DNA from: an uncultured Brachybacterium sp.
GTDB taxonomy: Bacteria > Actinomycetota > Actinomycetes > Actinomycetales > Dermabacteraceae
Reading direction: 5' to 3'
DNA length: 64,000 nucleotides
Assembly (NCBI RefSeq): GCF_947500705.1
Contig: NZ_CANMSY010000002.1
Span: 124,001 to 188,000, forward strand
Shown piece after piece: positions 1 to 7,964 of the stretch. Positions within the stretch are counted from its first letter, which is position 1; the number at the start of each line of letters is the position of its first letter. The translations under genes and the position numbers were made by a program. Below the pieces are notes generated by a model. It made no database searches. It saw nothing but the letters and a program-made list of their open reading frames with translations, and was not told where the DNA came from.

Positions 1-337
1 TCTGGGCGAGGCAGCCGCCGACGGCGATCTGCATGCCGGGATTGGCGTCCTTGCCGGGACGCAGCGAGCCCAGGGTGCCGTAGAGCTTCTTGTCCGCGTT
101 CTCGCGCACTGCACAGGTGTTGAACACGATCACATCGACCTCGCCGCGGCGCGCGTCGGCACCCTCCGGCGCAGCGACATATCCGGACCCCTCGAGCATG
201 CCGGTGAGGCGCTCGGAATCGTGGACGTTCATCTGGCAGCCGAAGGTGCGCACCTGGTAGGTGCCTCGGGGCGACGCGGAAGCGTGGACCTCGGCGGACT
301 GAAGGCCGATGGTCGGGACGTGGGAGCTGAGGGGCAT
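1..337 (-). CDS. miaB: MiaB tRNA methylthiotransferase, N-terminal part (gene runs off the window)
   Basis: Encodes the first ~112 residues of a radical-SAM methylthiotransferase that adds the 2-methylthio group to i6A37 of tRNAs. The N-terminal UPF0004 domain is recognisable: FGCQMN with an iron-sulfur ligand cysteine, then [16 protein letters not shown] and VGGCLAQ, the other two cluster cysteines. The radical SAM CxxxCxxC lies beyond the window edge. The ATG at 337 is chosen because GGGAG sits about six bases upstream. A GTG at 253 is possible but would leave almost nothing before FGCQ. It is divergent from gluA, with about 160 bases between them for both promoters. Confidence 0.93.
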   Translation of the reverse strand, partial: MPLSSHVPTIGLQSAEVHASASPRGTYQVRTFGCQMNVHDSERLTGMLEGSGYVAAPEGADARRGEVDVIVFNTCAVRENADKKLYGTLGSLRPGKDANPGMQIAVGGCLAQ

Positions 338-500
338 AGTGCTCCCAGGGTACGACTCCAACTCACCTGGAGCCATCTCCGCAGATCCCGGATGGGCACT
401 GCCACCTGCAGATCCACCGCCGCTGGAGGAAGGTCACAACATCGTGACGGTGCCCTGCGAGGAGGCTGGGTCGACGGTCACGTGGCTTAGCGTTCCGTCC

Positions 501-1283
501 ATGACGCAGACCACACCACACCCCGAGGAGGCAGGCTCCCGGGCGGGACACCCGCTCGTCCAGCTGACCGGGGTGCAGAAGCACTTCGGCGACCTGCACG
601 TGCTCAAGGACATCGAGCTCGAGGTCGCGGCCGGCGAAGTGGTGGTCGTGCTCGGTCCGTCAGGTTCGGGCAAGTCCACCCTGTGCCGCACGATCAACCG
701 GCTGGAGACCATCGACGAGGGCGAGATCCGCGTCGACGGCGAGCTGCTGCCCACCTCGGGAGCGGGCCTGGCCAAGCTCCGCTCGGAGGTGGGGATGGTG
801 TTCCAGTCCTTCAACCTCTTCGCGCACAAGACCGTGCTGCAGAACATCACCGTCGCCCCGATCAAGGTCAAGGGCATCCCCCGCAGAGATGCAGAGGTCA
901 CCGGGATGGAGCTGCTCGAGAGGGTGGGCGTCGCGGACCAGGCCGACAAGCTCCCCGCTCAGCTCTCCGGCGGCCAGCAGCAGCGCGTCGCGATCGCTCG
1001 ATCGCTGGCGATGTCGCCGAAGGTGATGCTCTTCGATGAACCGACCTCAGCCCTGGATCCGGAGATGATCAGCGAGGTCATCGAGGTGATGACGGGCCTG
1101 GCCAAGGACGGGATGACGATGATCGTGGTCACCCACGAGATGGGCTTCGCCCGCCGCACCGCTGACCGGGTCGTGTTCATGGACTCCGGTCGGATCGTCG
1201 AAGTGCGCCCGCCCGAGGAGTTCTTCTCCTCCCCGCAGACGGATCGGGCCAAGGACTTCCTGGGCAAGATCCTCCACAACTGA
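501..1283 (+). CDS. gluA: Glutamate/polar amino acid ABC transporter ATP-binding protein
   Basis: ATPase of a PAAT-family importer, 260 residues, which is normal for the family. It has Walker [10 protein letters not shown] (about residues 52-60), the ABC signature LSGGQQQR, Walker [14 protein letters not shown] and the switch histidine in VVTHEM. It is first in a four-gene operon with a binding protein and two permeases, in the same order as gluABCD of corynebacteria. The frame stays open upstream to 309, and GTG codons at 444 and 450 are possible starts. ATG 501 is preferred because the protein there has family length. No strong ribosome site is seen at 501, so the start is uncertain. Confidence 0.93.
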   Translation: MTQTTPHPEEAGSRAGHPLVQLTGVQKHFGDLHVLKDIELEVAAGEVVVVLGPSGSGKSTLCRTINRLETIDEGEIRVDGELLPTSGAGLAKLRSEVGMVFQSFNLFAHKTVLQNITVAPIKVKGIPRRDAEVTGMELLERVGVADQADKLPAQLSGGQQQRVAIARSLAMSPKVMLFDEPTSALDPEMISEVIEVMTGLAKDGMTMIVVTHEMGFARRTADRVVFMDSGRIVEVRPPEEFFSSPQTDRAKDFLGKILHN

Positions 1284-1355
1284 CCTCACGGTCCACCCAC
1301 CCCGGTCTTCGCCGGGCCCTACCGAACCCGTTCCGCTCTTTCGAAGGAGAACCCT

Positions 1356-2240
1356 ATGAGCAAGCCCCTGAACCGACGCCTCTTCCTCACCGGCACGCTC
1401 GGCAGCGCCGCTGCGGTGGCCCTCGCCGCCTGCGGCGGTGGGGAGGAGGAGCCCACTGTCGCCGAGGTCGACACCGCCGACTTCCCCGAGGGATCCACCA
1501 TGGCGGCCCTCGCCGAGGCCGGCACCCTCACCATCGGCACCAAGTTCGATCAGCCCCTGTTCGGACAGGCCGGACCGGATGGGAACCCGGTCGGCTTCGA
1601 CGTCGAGATCGGCAAGATCATCGCCGGGGCCCTGGGCATCGCCGCCGGCGACATCAAGTGGAGCGAGACCGTCTCCGCGAACCGTGAACCGTTCATCGAG
1701 AACGGGCAGGTCGACATCGTGGTGGCGACCTACACGATCAACGACACCCGCAAGGAGGTCGTCGATTTCGCCGGGCCGTACTACGAGGCCGGTCAGGCAC
1801 TGATGGTCCTCATCGACAACGAGGACATCACCGGCGAGGACTCGCTGGCCGGCAAGAAGGTCGCCTCCGTGGAGGGTTCGACTCCGGCGCAGTACATCCT
1901 CGACAACCATCCCGATTCCGAGCTGGTCTCCTTCGACACCTACTCCAACTGCGTGACCGCGCTGATCAACGGCCAGGTCGACGTCGTCACCACGGACAAC
2001 GTCATCCTCGCGGGCTTCGTCGCCGCGGATGAGGAGAACCTCAAGCTCGTCAACGACGGGGAGACCTTCACCACCGAGCCGTACGGGGTGGGTCTGGCCA
2101 AGGGCGACGATGACTTCCGCACCTTCCTCAACGACACCCTCCAGGCGGCGTACGACGACGGCACCTGGGCGAAGGCCTGGGAGGACACCGCCGGGGTCGT
2201 GCTGCCCACCCCGGAGCCGCCCGCGATCGACCGCTACTGA
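1356..2240 (+). CDS. gluB: Glutamate-binding lipoprotein of the ABC importer
   Basis: Extracellular solute-binding protein of SBP_bac_3 type, 294 residues. It has a lipoprotein signal: basic NRRLF, a hydrophobic stretch and the lipobox LAAC with lipidation at Cys26. The mature part shows the family hallmarks GFDVEIGK and VDFAGPYYEAGQALMV. The ATG follows GAAGGAGA at good spacing. It lies 72 bases after gluA and is followed by a strong hairpin before gluC. Glutamate specificity is inferred from operon order and similarity to the corynebacterial system; related importers take glutamine or aspartate, so the substrate is not proven. Confidence 0.92.
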   Translation: MSKPLNRRLFLTGTLGSAAAVALAACGGGEEEPTVAEVDTADFPEGSTMAALAEAGTLTIGTKFDQPLFGQAGPDGNPVGFDVEIGKIIAGALGIAAGDIKWSETVSANREPFIENGQVDIVVATYTINDTRKEVVDFAGPYYEAGQALMVLIDNEDITGEDSLAGKKVASVEGSTPAQYILDNHPDSELVSFDTYSNCVTALINGQVDVVTTDNVILAGFVAADEENLKLVNDGETFTTEPYGVGLAKGDDDFRTFLNDTLQAAYDDGTWAKAWEDTAGVVLPTPEPPAIDRY

Positions 2241-2252
2241 TCATCGCCACTG

Positions 2253-2282
2253 CGTCAGGCCGGCATCGCTGCCGGCCTGACG
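2253..2282 (+). terminator. Perfect 12-bp hairpin between gluB and gluC (likely attenuator)
   Basis: CGTCAGGCCGGC, a 6-base loop, and the exact complement. There is no T-run, so it is probably a partial terminator or a 3' stabiliser of the gluAB transcript. Such hairpins after a binding-protein gene commonly let the binding protein be made in excess over the permeases. Confidence 0.7.
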
Positions 2283-2298
2283 CCAGCCAGGAGCTCCC

Positions 2299-2946
2299 AT
2301 GGACACCTTCCTCATCGAGCGCGACATGCTGTGGACCGCCTTCTCCACCACGCTCACGCTGGCCGCGATCTCCGGCGCGATCTCCCTCGTGCTCGGCACG
2401 CTGATCGCGGCCCTGCGAGTATCCCCGTACGCCCCGCTGCGGGCTCTCGCCACGGCGTACACCGAGTTCCTGCGCAACACCCCGCTGACGATCGTGTTCT
2501 TCTTCTATGTGTTCGTCACCCCCTCGATGGGCTTCACCTTCGACTACAAGGTGGCGGCCGTGATCGCCCTGTCCTGCTACACCTCGGCCTTCGTCGCGGA
2601 GGCGGTGCGCTCAGGCATCAACTCGGTCACCGTGGGGCAGGCGGAGGCAGCGCGATCGCTGGGCATGTCCTTCAGCCAGAACCTCTCGATCGTCGTGCTC
2701 CCCCAAGCGTTCCGGACCGCCATTCCCCCGCTGATCAGTGTGTTCATCGCCCTGGTGAAGAACACCTCGGTCGCAGGCGCGTTCGGGGTCTTCGAGCTGT
2801 TCGCCCTCTCGAAACGACTGACGAACGTCTACTCGGCGGACGTCATCGCGATCCTGGTGGGCGTGGCCCTGTGCTACCTCCTCCTGTGCATCCCGCTCGG
2901 ACAGCTGGCCGGGCATCTCGAGCGGAAGGTGGCGTTCGCGCGATGA
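2299..2946 (+). CDS. gluC: Glutamate ABC transporter permease 1
   Basis: Inner-membrane permease of the His/Glu/Gln/Arg type, 215 residues with about five membrane segments. The EAA cytoplasmic loop is visible as GQAEAARSLGMSFSQ, the contact site for the GluA ATPase. It starts at an ATG with AGGAG six bases upstream, just after the gluB hairpin. Its stop overlaps the start of gluD by four bases (ATGA), so the two permeases are translationally coupled, in line with a heterodimeric channel. Confidence 0.93.
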   Translation: MDTFLIERDMLWTAFSTTLTLAAISGAISLVLGTLIAALRVSPYAPLRALATAYTEFLRNTPLTIVFFFYVFVTPSMGFTFDYKVAAVIALSCYTSAFVAEAVRSGINSVTVGQAEAARSLGMSFSQNLSIVVLPQAFRTAIPPLISVFIALVKNTSVAGAFGVFELFALSKRLTNVYSADVIAILVGVALCYLLLCIPLGQLAGHLERKVAFAR

Positions 2947-3815
2947 GCAGCACCAGCGGTCCTGTCCTCTACGACGTCGCCGGGCCCGACGAGAAGAAGC
3001 GCGAGCGGAGGATCTCGATCGTTCTCGGTGTGGTCCTGGTGGCCCTCGCCGGCGGGCTGATCGCCCTGTTCGCCCGCAATGGCGTCTTCGATGACCGGTG
3101 GAGGGTCCTGGTGGACGTGCCCCCGAACTTCGCGGGCTTCGAGACCATGCACGTGTGGCAGGCGATCTTCCGAGGGCTGGGCAACACCCTGCTGGCCGCC
3201 GTGATCGCCTTGCCGCTGGCCGCTCTGCTGGCCGTGGTGCTGGTCTCCCTGCGCGCCTCGCCGTTCCTCCCGGTGCGGTGGCTGGTGATGGCGATCACGG
3301 AGGTCTTCCGAGGGCTGCCGGTGGTGCTGGTGATGTTCTTCGGAATTCTGGTGCTGCCGGGAGCGACCCCGCTGATCGCCGTCGTGTTCGGGCTCGTGCT
3401 GTACAACGCCGCGGTGTTCGCCGAGATCCTGCGCGCTGGCATCGCCGCACTCCCCAAGGGGCAGACGGAAGCCGCCGAGTCCCTCGGCATGAGGCCCTTC
3501 CTCATCTACCGGGACATCCAGCTCCCGCAGGCGGTGCGCATGATGCTGCCCTCCCTGATCGCCCAGGGCGTGGTCCTGGTCAAGGACTCCTCGCTCGGCT
3601 ACATCGTGGGCTATGCCGAGCTGCTGCGCAGCGTCAGCAGGGTCTCGGACGCTCTGACGAACGCGCAATACCTGCTGCCGCTGCTCACGGTCGGCGCCGC
3701 GGTGTACATCGCGCTGAACATCAGCCTGTCCCGAGTGGCGGTCTGGGTGCAGCGCCGCAGCAGCTTCGCCCGCAAGGCACCAACGCGGATCACCGAGGCG
3801 CCGCCGCTCCCTTGA
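2943..3815 (+). CDS. gluD: Glutamate ABC transporter permease 2
   Basis: Second permease subunit, 290 residues. Residues ~1-28 are a charged cytoplasmic N-terminus, followed by a membrane segment, a short external stretch and a five-helix permease core. The EAA loop reads GQTEAAESLGMRPFLI. The start is the ATG inside the ATGA overlap with gluC. The gene ends 19 bases before a hexanucleotide repeat array and converges on recX. Confidence 0.93.
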   Translation: MSSTSGPVLYDVAGPDEKKRERRISIVLGVVLVALAGGLIALFARNGVFDDRWRVLVDVPPNFAGFETMHVWQAIFRGLGNTLLAAVIALPLAALLAVVLVSLRASPFLPVRWLVMAITEVFRGLPVVLVMFFGILVLPGATPLIAVVFGLVLYNAAVFAEILRAGIAALPKGQTEAAESLGMRPFLIYRDIQLPQAVRMMLPSLIAQGVVLVKDSSLGYIVGYAELLRSVSRVSDALTNAQYLLPLLTVGAAVYIALNISLSRVAVWVQRRSSFARKAPTRITEAPPLP

Positions 3816-3834
3816 GTCCACGCCGCCCCCTGGC

Positions 3835-3912
3835 CCTGGGCCTGGGCCTGGGCCTGGGCCTGGGCCTGGGCCTGGGCCTGGGCCTGGGCCTGGGCCTGGG
3901 CCTGGGCCTGGG
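3835..3912. repeat. 13 perfect tandem copies of CCTGGG
   Basis: A 78-bp array without a single mismatch, lying between the convergent gluD and recX stops. The plus strand carries 13 GGG runs spaced by CCT, which fits a G-quadruplex-forming pattern. A six-base unit would keep any frame open; the (GL)n reading seen on the plus strand has no supporting start and is taken as non-coding. Confidence 0.97.
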
Positions 3913-3918
3913 CGATCC

Positions 3919-4617
3919 TCAGCCCGCCGCCTCCTGCGCGGCGGCGCGGAGCTCTCCGGAAATCACATGGACGGCGAGGTCGCCCGGATATCCCTTCCGG
4001 GTGAGCAGGGCATCAAGGCGTCGCGAGAGCCGGCGCCGATGGGCGCCGTCGCGCTCCGTGCGCAGCTGCTCACGGTCGCGGTACCCGATCCGCGCGCGGA
4101 CCAGCTCTCGACAGCGCAGCTCCTCGGCGCTGGCTTCCTCACCGGAGGACAGTGCCGCGGCGATCAGCTCGGGGTCCACCCGTTTCTTCTCCAGCTCGCG
4201 GCGCAGCGCCTCGTCGCCGAGGGCTCGCAGCTCCCGCCTCTGCCGGACCCACTCGTGGGCGAAAGCGGCATCATCGATCAGGCCGGCACGGTCGATGCGG
4301 GCCATCGCCTCGTGCGCGACCGCCCCCGGGACCTCCCGCTGCGTCAGTCGCTCCCGCATCTCGCCTGCCGAGCGGCGGCGCATGGACAGCAGCCTCATCA
4401 GGTACCGGCATTCGTGGACCACAGCCTTCTCCCGCTCGGCGTGCTCCGGATCCGTCACGGGGCGGGGGCGGTCCAGGATCTCCTGGGTCCGTTCGGTCAG
4501 CCGGGCATGGGTCCGCGTCTCCTGCGAGGACAGGGACCTCGAACGTTCCTGGTCAACGGCGGCGGCGCCGGCGACCAGGTGGTCGTCGGCGCCGCCGCCT
4601 GCGTGCTGAGGTGCCAT
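3919..4617 (-). CDS. recX: RecX regulator of RecA
   Basis: Regulatory protein that binds RecA filaments and dampens RecA activity; 232 residues. The core is three-helix RecX repeats, seen in phrases such as RAGLIDDAAFAHEWVRQRR and ALGDEALRRELEKKRVDPE. About 50 N-terminal residues are low-complexity and probably disordered. It starts three bases after the recA stop, the standard recA-recX arrangement, so it should share the SOS-controlled transcript. It converges on gluD across the hexamer array. Confidence 0.92.
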   Translation of the reverse strand: MAPQHAGGGADDHLVAGAAAVDQERSRSLSSQETRTHARLTERTQEILDRPRPVTDPEHAEREKAVVHECRYLMRLLSMRRRSAGEMRERLTQREVPGAVAHEAMARIDRAGLIDDAAFAHEWVRQRRELRALGDEALRRELEKKRVDPELIAAALSSGEEASAEELRCRELVRARIGYRDREQLRTERDGAHRRRLSRRLDALLTRKGYPGDLAVHVISGELRAAAQEAAG

Positions 4618-4620
4618 CGA

Positions 4621-5742
4621 TCAGATCGTGGCGGGGACGTCCTCGTCGAGGAACTCGTCCTCGCCGAGGGGCTCCTCGATCACCGGTGCCTCGGGCTCCG
4701 CGGCGTACTTGCCCACGCCGAGGGTCCGCAGGATCTTCTCCTCGATCTCCACGGCCAGATCCGGATTGTCCTTGAGGAACTGGCGAGAGTTCTCCTTGCC
4801 CTGTCCCAGCTGATCCCCCTCATAGGTGAACCAGGCGCCGGACTTGCGGACCAGGCCGTGCTCGACACCGAGGTCGATCAGACCGCCTTCGCGGGAGATC
4901 CCTTCGCCGTAGAGGATGTCGAACTCGGCCTGCTTGAAGGGCGGGGCCATCTTGTTCTTGACGACCTTGACGCGGGTGCGGTTGCCCACGGCGTCGGTGC
5001 CGGTCTTGAGAGTCTCGATCCGGCGGATGTCCATGCGCACCGAGGCGTAGAACTTGAGCGCCTTGCCGCCGGTGGTGGTCTCCGGGCTCCCGAAGAACAC
5101 GCCGATCTTCTCACGCAGCTGGTTGATGAAGATCGCGGTGGTGCCTGAGGCGGAGAGGGCGCCGGTGAGCTTGCGCAGCGCCTGCGACATCAGGCGGGCC
5201 TGCAGGCCGACGTGGGAATCTCCCATCTCGCCTTCGATCTCGGCTTTGGGGACCAGCGCGGCGACCGAGTCGATGACCACGATGTCCAGCGCGCCGGAGC
5301 GGATCAGCATGTCGGTGATCTCCAGCGCCTGCTCACCGGTGTCGGGCTGGGAGACCAGCAGCGCGTCGGTGTCGACACCGAGCTTCTTCGCATAGTCCGG
5401 ATCCATCGCATGCTCGGCATCGATGAAGGCGGCGATGCCGCCGTTGCGCTGCGCATTGGCCACGGCGTGCAGAGCGAGCGTGGTCTTGCCGGAGGACTCC
5501 GGGCCGTAGATCTCCACGATGCGTCCGCGAGGCAGACCGCCGATGCCCAGCGCCGCGTCCAGCGCCACCGAGCCGGTGGGGATGACCTCGACCGGCGGAC
5601 GGGTGTCGTCACCCAGGCGCATGATCGAGCCCTTGCCGAACTGACGATCGATCTGGGCGAGCGCGCTGTCGAGCGAGGAGCTGCGATCCTTCGCGGACGA
5701 TTTCGTGACCGGGGGCTTGGATGCTGACTTCGGTGCAGCCAT
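4621..5742 (-). CDS. recA: RecA recombinase
   Basis: ATP-dependent strand-exchange protein and SOS co-protease, 373 residues. Walker [10 protein letters not shown] is at about residue 82, followed by DAEHAMDP and the L2 region with [13 protein letters not shown]. The C-terminus is acidic, as usual. The frame is open further upstream, but the ATG at 5742 gives the normal N-terminus and has GGAAGGA about nine bases before it. A palindromic LexA-type box lies about 175 bases upstream, so DNA-damage control is expected. It is cotranscribed with recX. Confidence 0.98.
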   Translation of the reverse strand: MAAPKSASKPPVTKSSAKDRSSSLDSALAQIDRQFGKGSIMRLGDDTRPPVEVIPTGSVALDAALGIGGLPRGRIVEIYGPESSGKTTLALHAVANAQRNGGIAAFIDAEHAMDPDYAKKLGVDTDALLVSQPDTGEQALEITDMLIRSGALDIVVIDSVAALVPKAEIEGEMGDSHVGLQARLMSQALRKLTGALSASGTTAIFINQLREKIGVFFGSPETTTGGKALKFYASVRMDIRRIETLKTGTDAVGNRTRVKVVKNKMAPPFKQAEFDILYGEGISREGGLIDLGVEHGLVRKSGAWFTYEGDQLGQGKENSRQFLKDNPDLAVEIEEKILRTLGVGKYAAEPEAPVIEEPLGEDEFLDEDVPATI

Positions 5743-5915
5743 GTGCTTGTTCCTTCCTGAGGGCCGGGAGTACCGACGCGGTGACCAGTGCGGCCACACT
5801 AGGCGCCGACCCCGACATTCGACCGCCGTCCCGGAACCCTGTGGAGGGAGTGGCTCTGGGGAGGAGAGGTCGATGTGTGGAGCGGGTGCTGGGAGGACCG
5901 TCGAGACACAGAATA

Positions 5916-5931
5916 CCGAACAGACGTTCGA
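5916..5931 (-). promoter_or_regulatory. SOS (LexA) box upstream of recA
   Basis: CCGAACAGACGTTCGA matches the actinobacterial LexA operator TCGAAC-N4-GTTCGA in all but one outer base. It lies about 175 bp upstream of the recA start, in the recA / DUF3046 intergenic region. Confidence 0.85.
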
Positions 5932-5999
5932 ACGCGAACCTGATCGGGGCGTGTCGTGCGGTGTGTCGCGGGCGGAGCGTCTCGAGAGAGCCCGCGGGC

Positions 6000-6224
6000 T
6001 CAGCGTCGCCGCTGCGCGAGCGGGATCTCCCATCGCGCGGAGTCCGGGACGTCCATGGCCTCGCACAGTGCTGTCCACACGGAACGCACGGAGACCCCGT
6101 GCTCGAAGGCCTGCTCGGCGGTCAGGCCGCCGATTTCCTCGAGCACGAGGTCCTGGGTGTAGGTGCGCGCGAGCGCCGGCCCGAACACATGGTCGGCCAG
6201 CTCGGTGAACTCGCTGCGGCGCAC
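6000..6224 (-). CDS. DUF3046 family small protein
   Basis: A 74-residue acidic helical protein of unknown function, of the DUF3046 family typically found beside recA and clgR in actinobacteria. Recognisable parts are the N-terminal [12 protein letters not shown] and the central [17 protein letters not shown]. Its start lies one base after the clgR stop, so it is probably translated with clgR. The recA SOS box lies downstream of it on the same strand, which suggests recA has its own promoter. No catalytic motif is visible. Confidence 0.85.
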   Translation of the reverse strand: MRRSEFTELADHVFGPALARTYTQDLVLEEIGGLTAEQAFEHGVSVRSVWTALCEAMDVPDSARWEIPLAQRRR

Positions 6225-6225
6225 C

Positions 6226-6531
6226 TCAGCGAGCGCCGACCAGCGGCTTGGTGCCGTCGACGAGGCCCTCGGGGACCGTGTCGGGGATCATGACCTGCTC
6301 AGCGATCGCGATCCTCTCGGACACCTCGTGCAGCACGTAGGACAACGGGAGGCCCAGCGCGTCGGTCACGGAGACCAGCAGCTCGCTGGAGGCCTCCTTC
6401 TGGCCGCGCTCGATCTCGCTGAGGTAGCCCAGCGACACGCGGGCGTCGGAGGATACCTGCCGGAGCGTGCGGCCCTGGGTACGGCGCGCGTCGCGCAGCA
6501 CGTCACCGAGCTCCTGACGGAACAGGATCAT
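6226..6531 (-). CDS. clgR: ClgR-type helix-turn-helix regulator
   Basis: Cro/CI-family DNA-binding protein of 101 residues. The helix-turn-helix spans about residues 8-60, with [24 protein letters not shown]. In other actinobacteria, ClgR activates the Clp protease genes and some stress and DNA-repair genes; here this role is inferred from the sequence and from the position next to recA and pgsA/cinA. The ATG at 6531 follows AAAGGAGG at ideal spacing; the longer open frame to 6660 has no comparable site. About 180 bases without a gene separate it from cinA, leaving room for a promoter. Confidence 0.88.
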   Translation of the reverse strand: MILFRQELGDVLRDARRTQGRTLRQVSSDARVSLGYLSEIERGQKEASSELLVSVTDALGLPLSYVLHEVSERIAIAEQVMIPDTVPEGLVDGTKPLVGAR

Positions 6532-6711
6532 GGACCTGCCTCCTTTCCTCTGGCTGTGGGTGAACTGATGGTGCACCTCGGGGATTCGGTACGTCGATGT
6601 CATCACAGAAGGCACAACGTCGACACCCGAGAAACTGTTCCCCAGAGTGTAGTGGGACACGCCCGAACATTCCCTGGAGGGTGTGTATGGCGGGACGATG
6701 GGGAGGACCGC

Positions 6712-7254
6712 TCAGCGTCGAGGGGCTGAGCTGGGCGGCTGCTGCTCCGCGAGCGCTTCGTCCAGCAGCTGGAGCGCGGCGTCCACGGTGCGGGTGCGGA
6801 TCTCGGCTCTACCACCGCTGAGACGGAGTTCACGGGTCGCTGTCCGCCGGCCGCGCCGGGCGAGGCCCAGGAACACCGTGCCCTGCGCGGTGCCGCGCTC
6901 GTCAGGGCCGGGGCCGGCGACCCCGGTCGTGGAGACAGCGAGGTCGGCACCGTACAGGCGCAGCGCTCCCTCTGCCATCGCGGTCGCGACCTCTGCGGTC
7001 ACCGCTCCGGTCCTGGCGAGCAGCCCGGCGTCGACCCCGAGCACACGGGTCTTGGCCTCGTAGGAGTAGCAGGCCGCTCCCCCGGCGATCGCCGCGCTGG
7101 CCCCTGGCGCATCCACCAGCCGCGCCACCAGTGCTCCGGCGGTCAGCGACTCGGCGGTCGCGATCCAGAATCCCTGTGCGGAGGCGCGCGCGATGAGTGA
7201 CGCCGGGTCGACCGGGTACTCTGCGTCGTGCGCGGTGCCCGGAGCGGTGCTCAT
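6712..7254 (-). CDS. pncC: CinA C-terminal domain amidase (nicotinamide mononucleotide deamidase type)
   Basis: A stand-alone CinA-C domain of 180 residues. The family hydrolyses nicotinamide mononucleotide to nicotinate mononucleotide, salvaging pyridine nucleotides. The signature AESLTAGALVARL and the later STTGVAGPGPDERG are present. There is no N-terminal molybdopterin-binding-like domain, as is usual for actinobacterial copies next to pgsA. The start overlaps the pgsA stop by four bases (ATGA). Enzyme activity is inferred from the family only. Confidence 0.88.
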   Translation of the reverse strand: MSTAPGTAHDAEYPVDPASLIARASAQGFWIATAESLTAGALVARLVDAPGASAAIAGGAACYSYEAKTRVLGVDAGLLARTGAVTAEVATAMAEGALRLYGADLAVSTTGVAGPGPDERGTAQGTVFLGLARRGRRTATRELRLSGGRAEIRTRTVDAALQLLDEALAEQQPPSSAPRR

Positions 7255-7841
7255 GCGCTCCCGGCCAGGGCCTCACGACGCAGCCGCAGGCCGTCCTTGA
7301 GGTTGACCGCTCCGGACCAGACGGTCAGCACCACGGCCAGCAGCACCAGCGCGAGCCCGATCCATCGGGCCGGGGTCCACCACAGCTCGAAGGGGATCAG
7401 GCAGAAGGTGATGGCGATGGTCTGGACCATCGTCTTGGCCTTGCCGGCCATATTGGCCGGCAGCGCCCCGTACTTGAGGATCGTGAAGCGCATGATCGTG
7501 ATGCCGAACTCGCGCACCAGGATCAGGATGGTCATCCACCACGGCACGTACTCCCACACCGAGAGCATGATCAGCGCGGCCCCGGTCATCGCCTTGTCGG
7601 CGATCGGGTCCATGATCTTGCCGAAGTCGGTGATCAGGTTCCGGCTGCGTGCGAGATAGCCGTCCGCGAAGTCCGTGATCATCGCGAGCACGAACACCCC
7701 GGCGACCAGCAGCCTGCCGGGCACCGAGTCCGCATACAGGATCGCGAGCACCACCAGCAGCGGGACCATCGCGCACCTCACCATGGTGAGGATGTTGGCG
7801 ATGTTCCAGAGCGGGACCTCATCGGTGCGAGGGGTGGTCAT
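7251..7841 (-). CDS. pgsA: CDP-diacylglycerol-glycerol-3-phosphate 3-phosphatidyltransferase
   Basis: Integral membrane enzyme that makes phosphatidylglycerol phosphate, the first committed step to phosphatidylglycerol and cardiolipin. It has 196 residues and about five or six membrane helices. The CDP-alcohol phosphotransferase motif D-x2-DG-x2-AR-x8-G-x3-D-x3-D is intact (DFADGYLAR, then GKIMDPIAD). The ATG at 7841 is preferred over an in-frame start 12 codons upstream because AGGAG lies just before it. It is coupled to the downstream cinA-type gene. Confidence 0.92.
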   Translation of the reverse strand: MTTPRTDEVPLWNIANILTMVRCAMVPLLVVLAILYADSVPGRLLVAGVFVLAMITDFADGYLARSRNLITDFGKIMDPIADKAMTGAALIMLSVWEYVPWWMTILILVREFGITIMRFTILKYGALPANMAGKAKTMVQTIAITFCLIPFELWWTPARWIGLALVLLAVVLTVWSGAVNLKDGLRLRREALAGSA

Positions 7842-7964
7842 GAGGGCTCCTGGCTGGCTGTGGGGCGGGATCCGCATCGGCGATGCGGGTGGCGGGAGGG
7901 GGATGGGTTCTTGACGCTGATCGGTCGCTGGCGGGCTCGGTGAGGCGCGGGTCCGTTCACCTGC

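Noticed and set aside
5743-6078. Longer RecA N-terminus (open frame to 6078)
   Set aside because: Would overlap the recA promoter and SOS box; the ATG at 5742 has a strong ribosome site and gives normal length.
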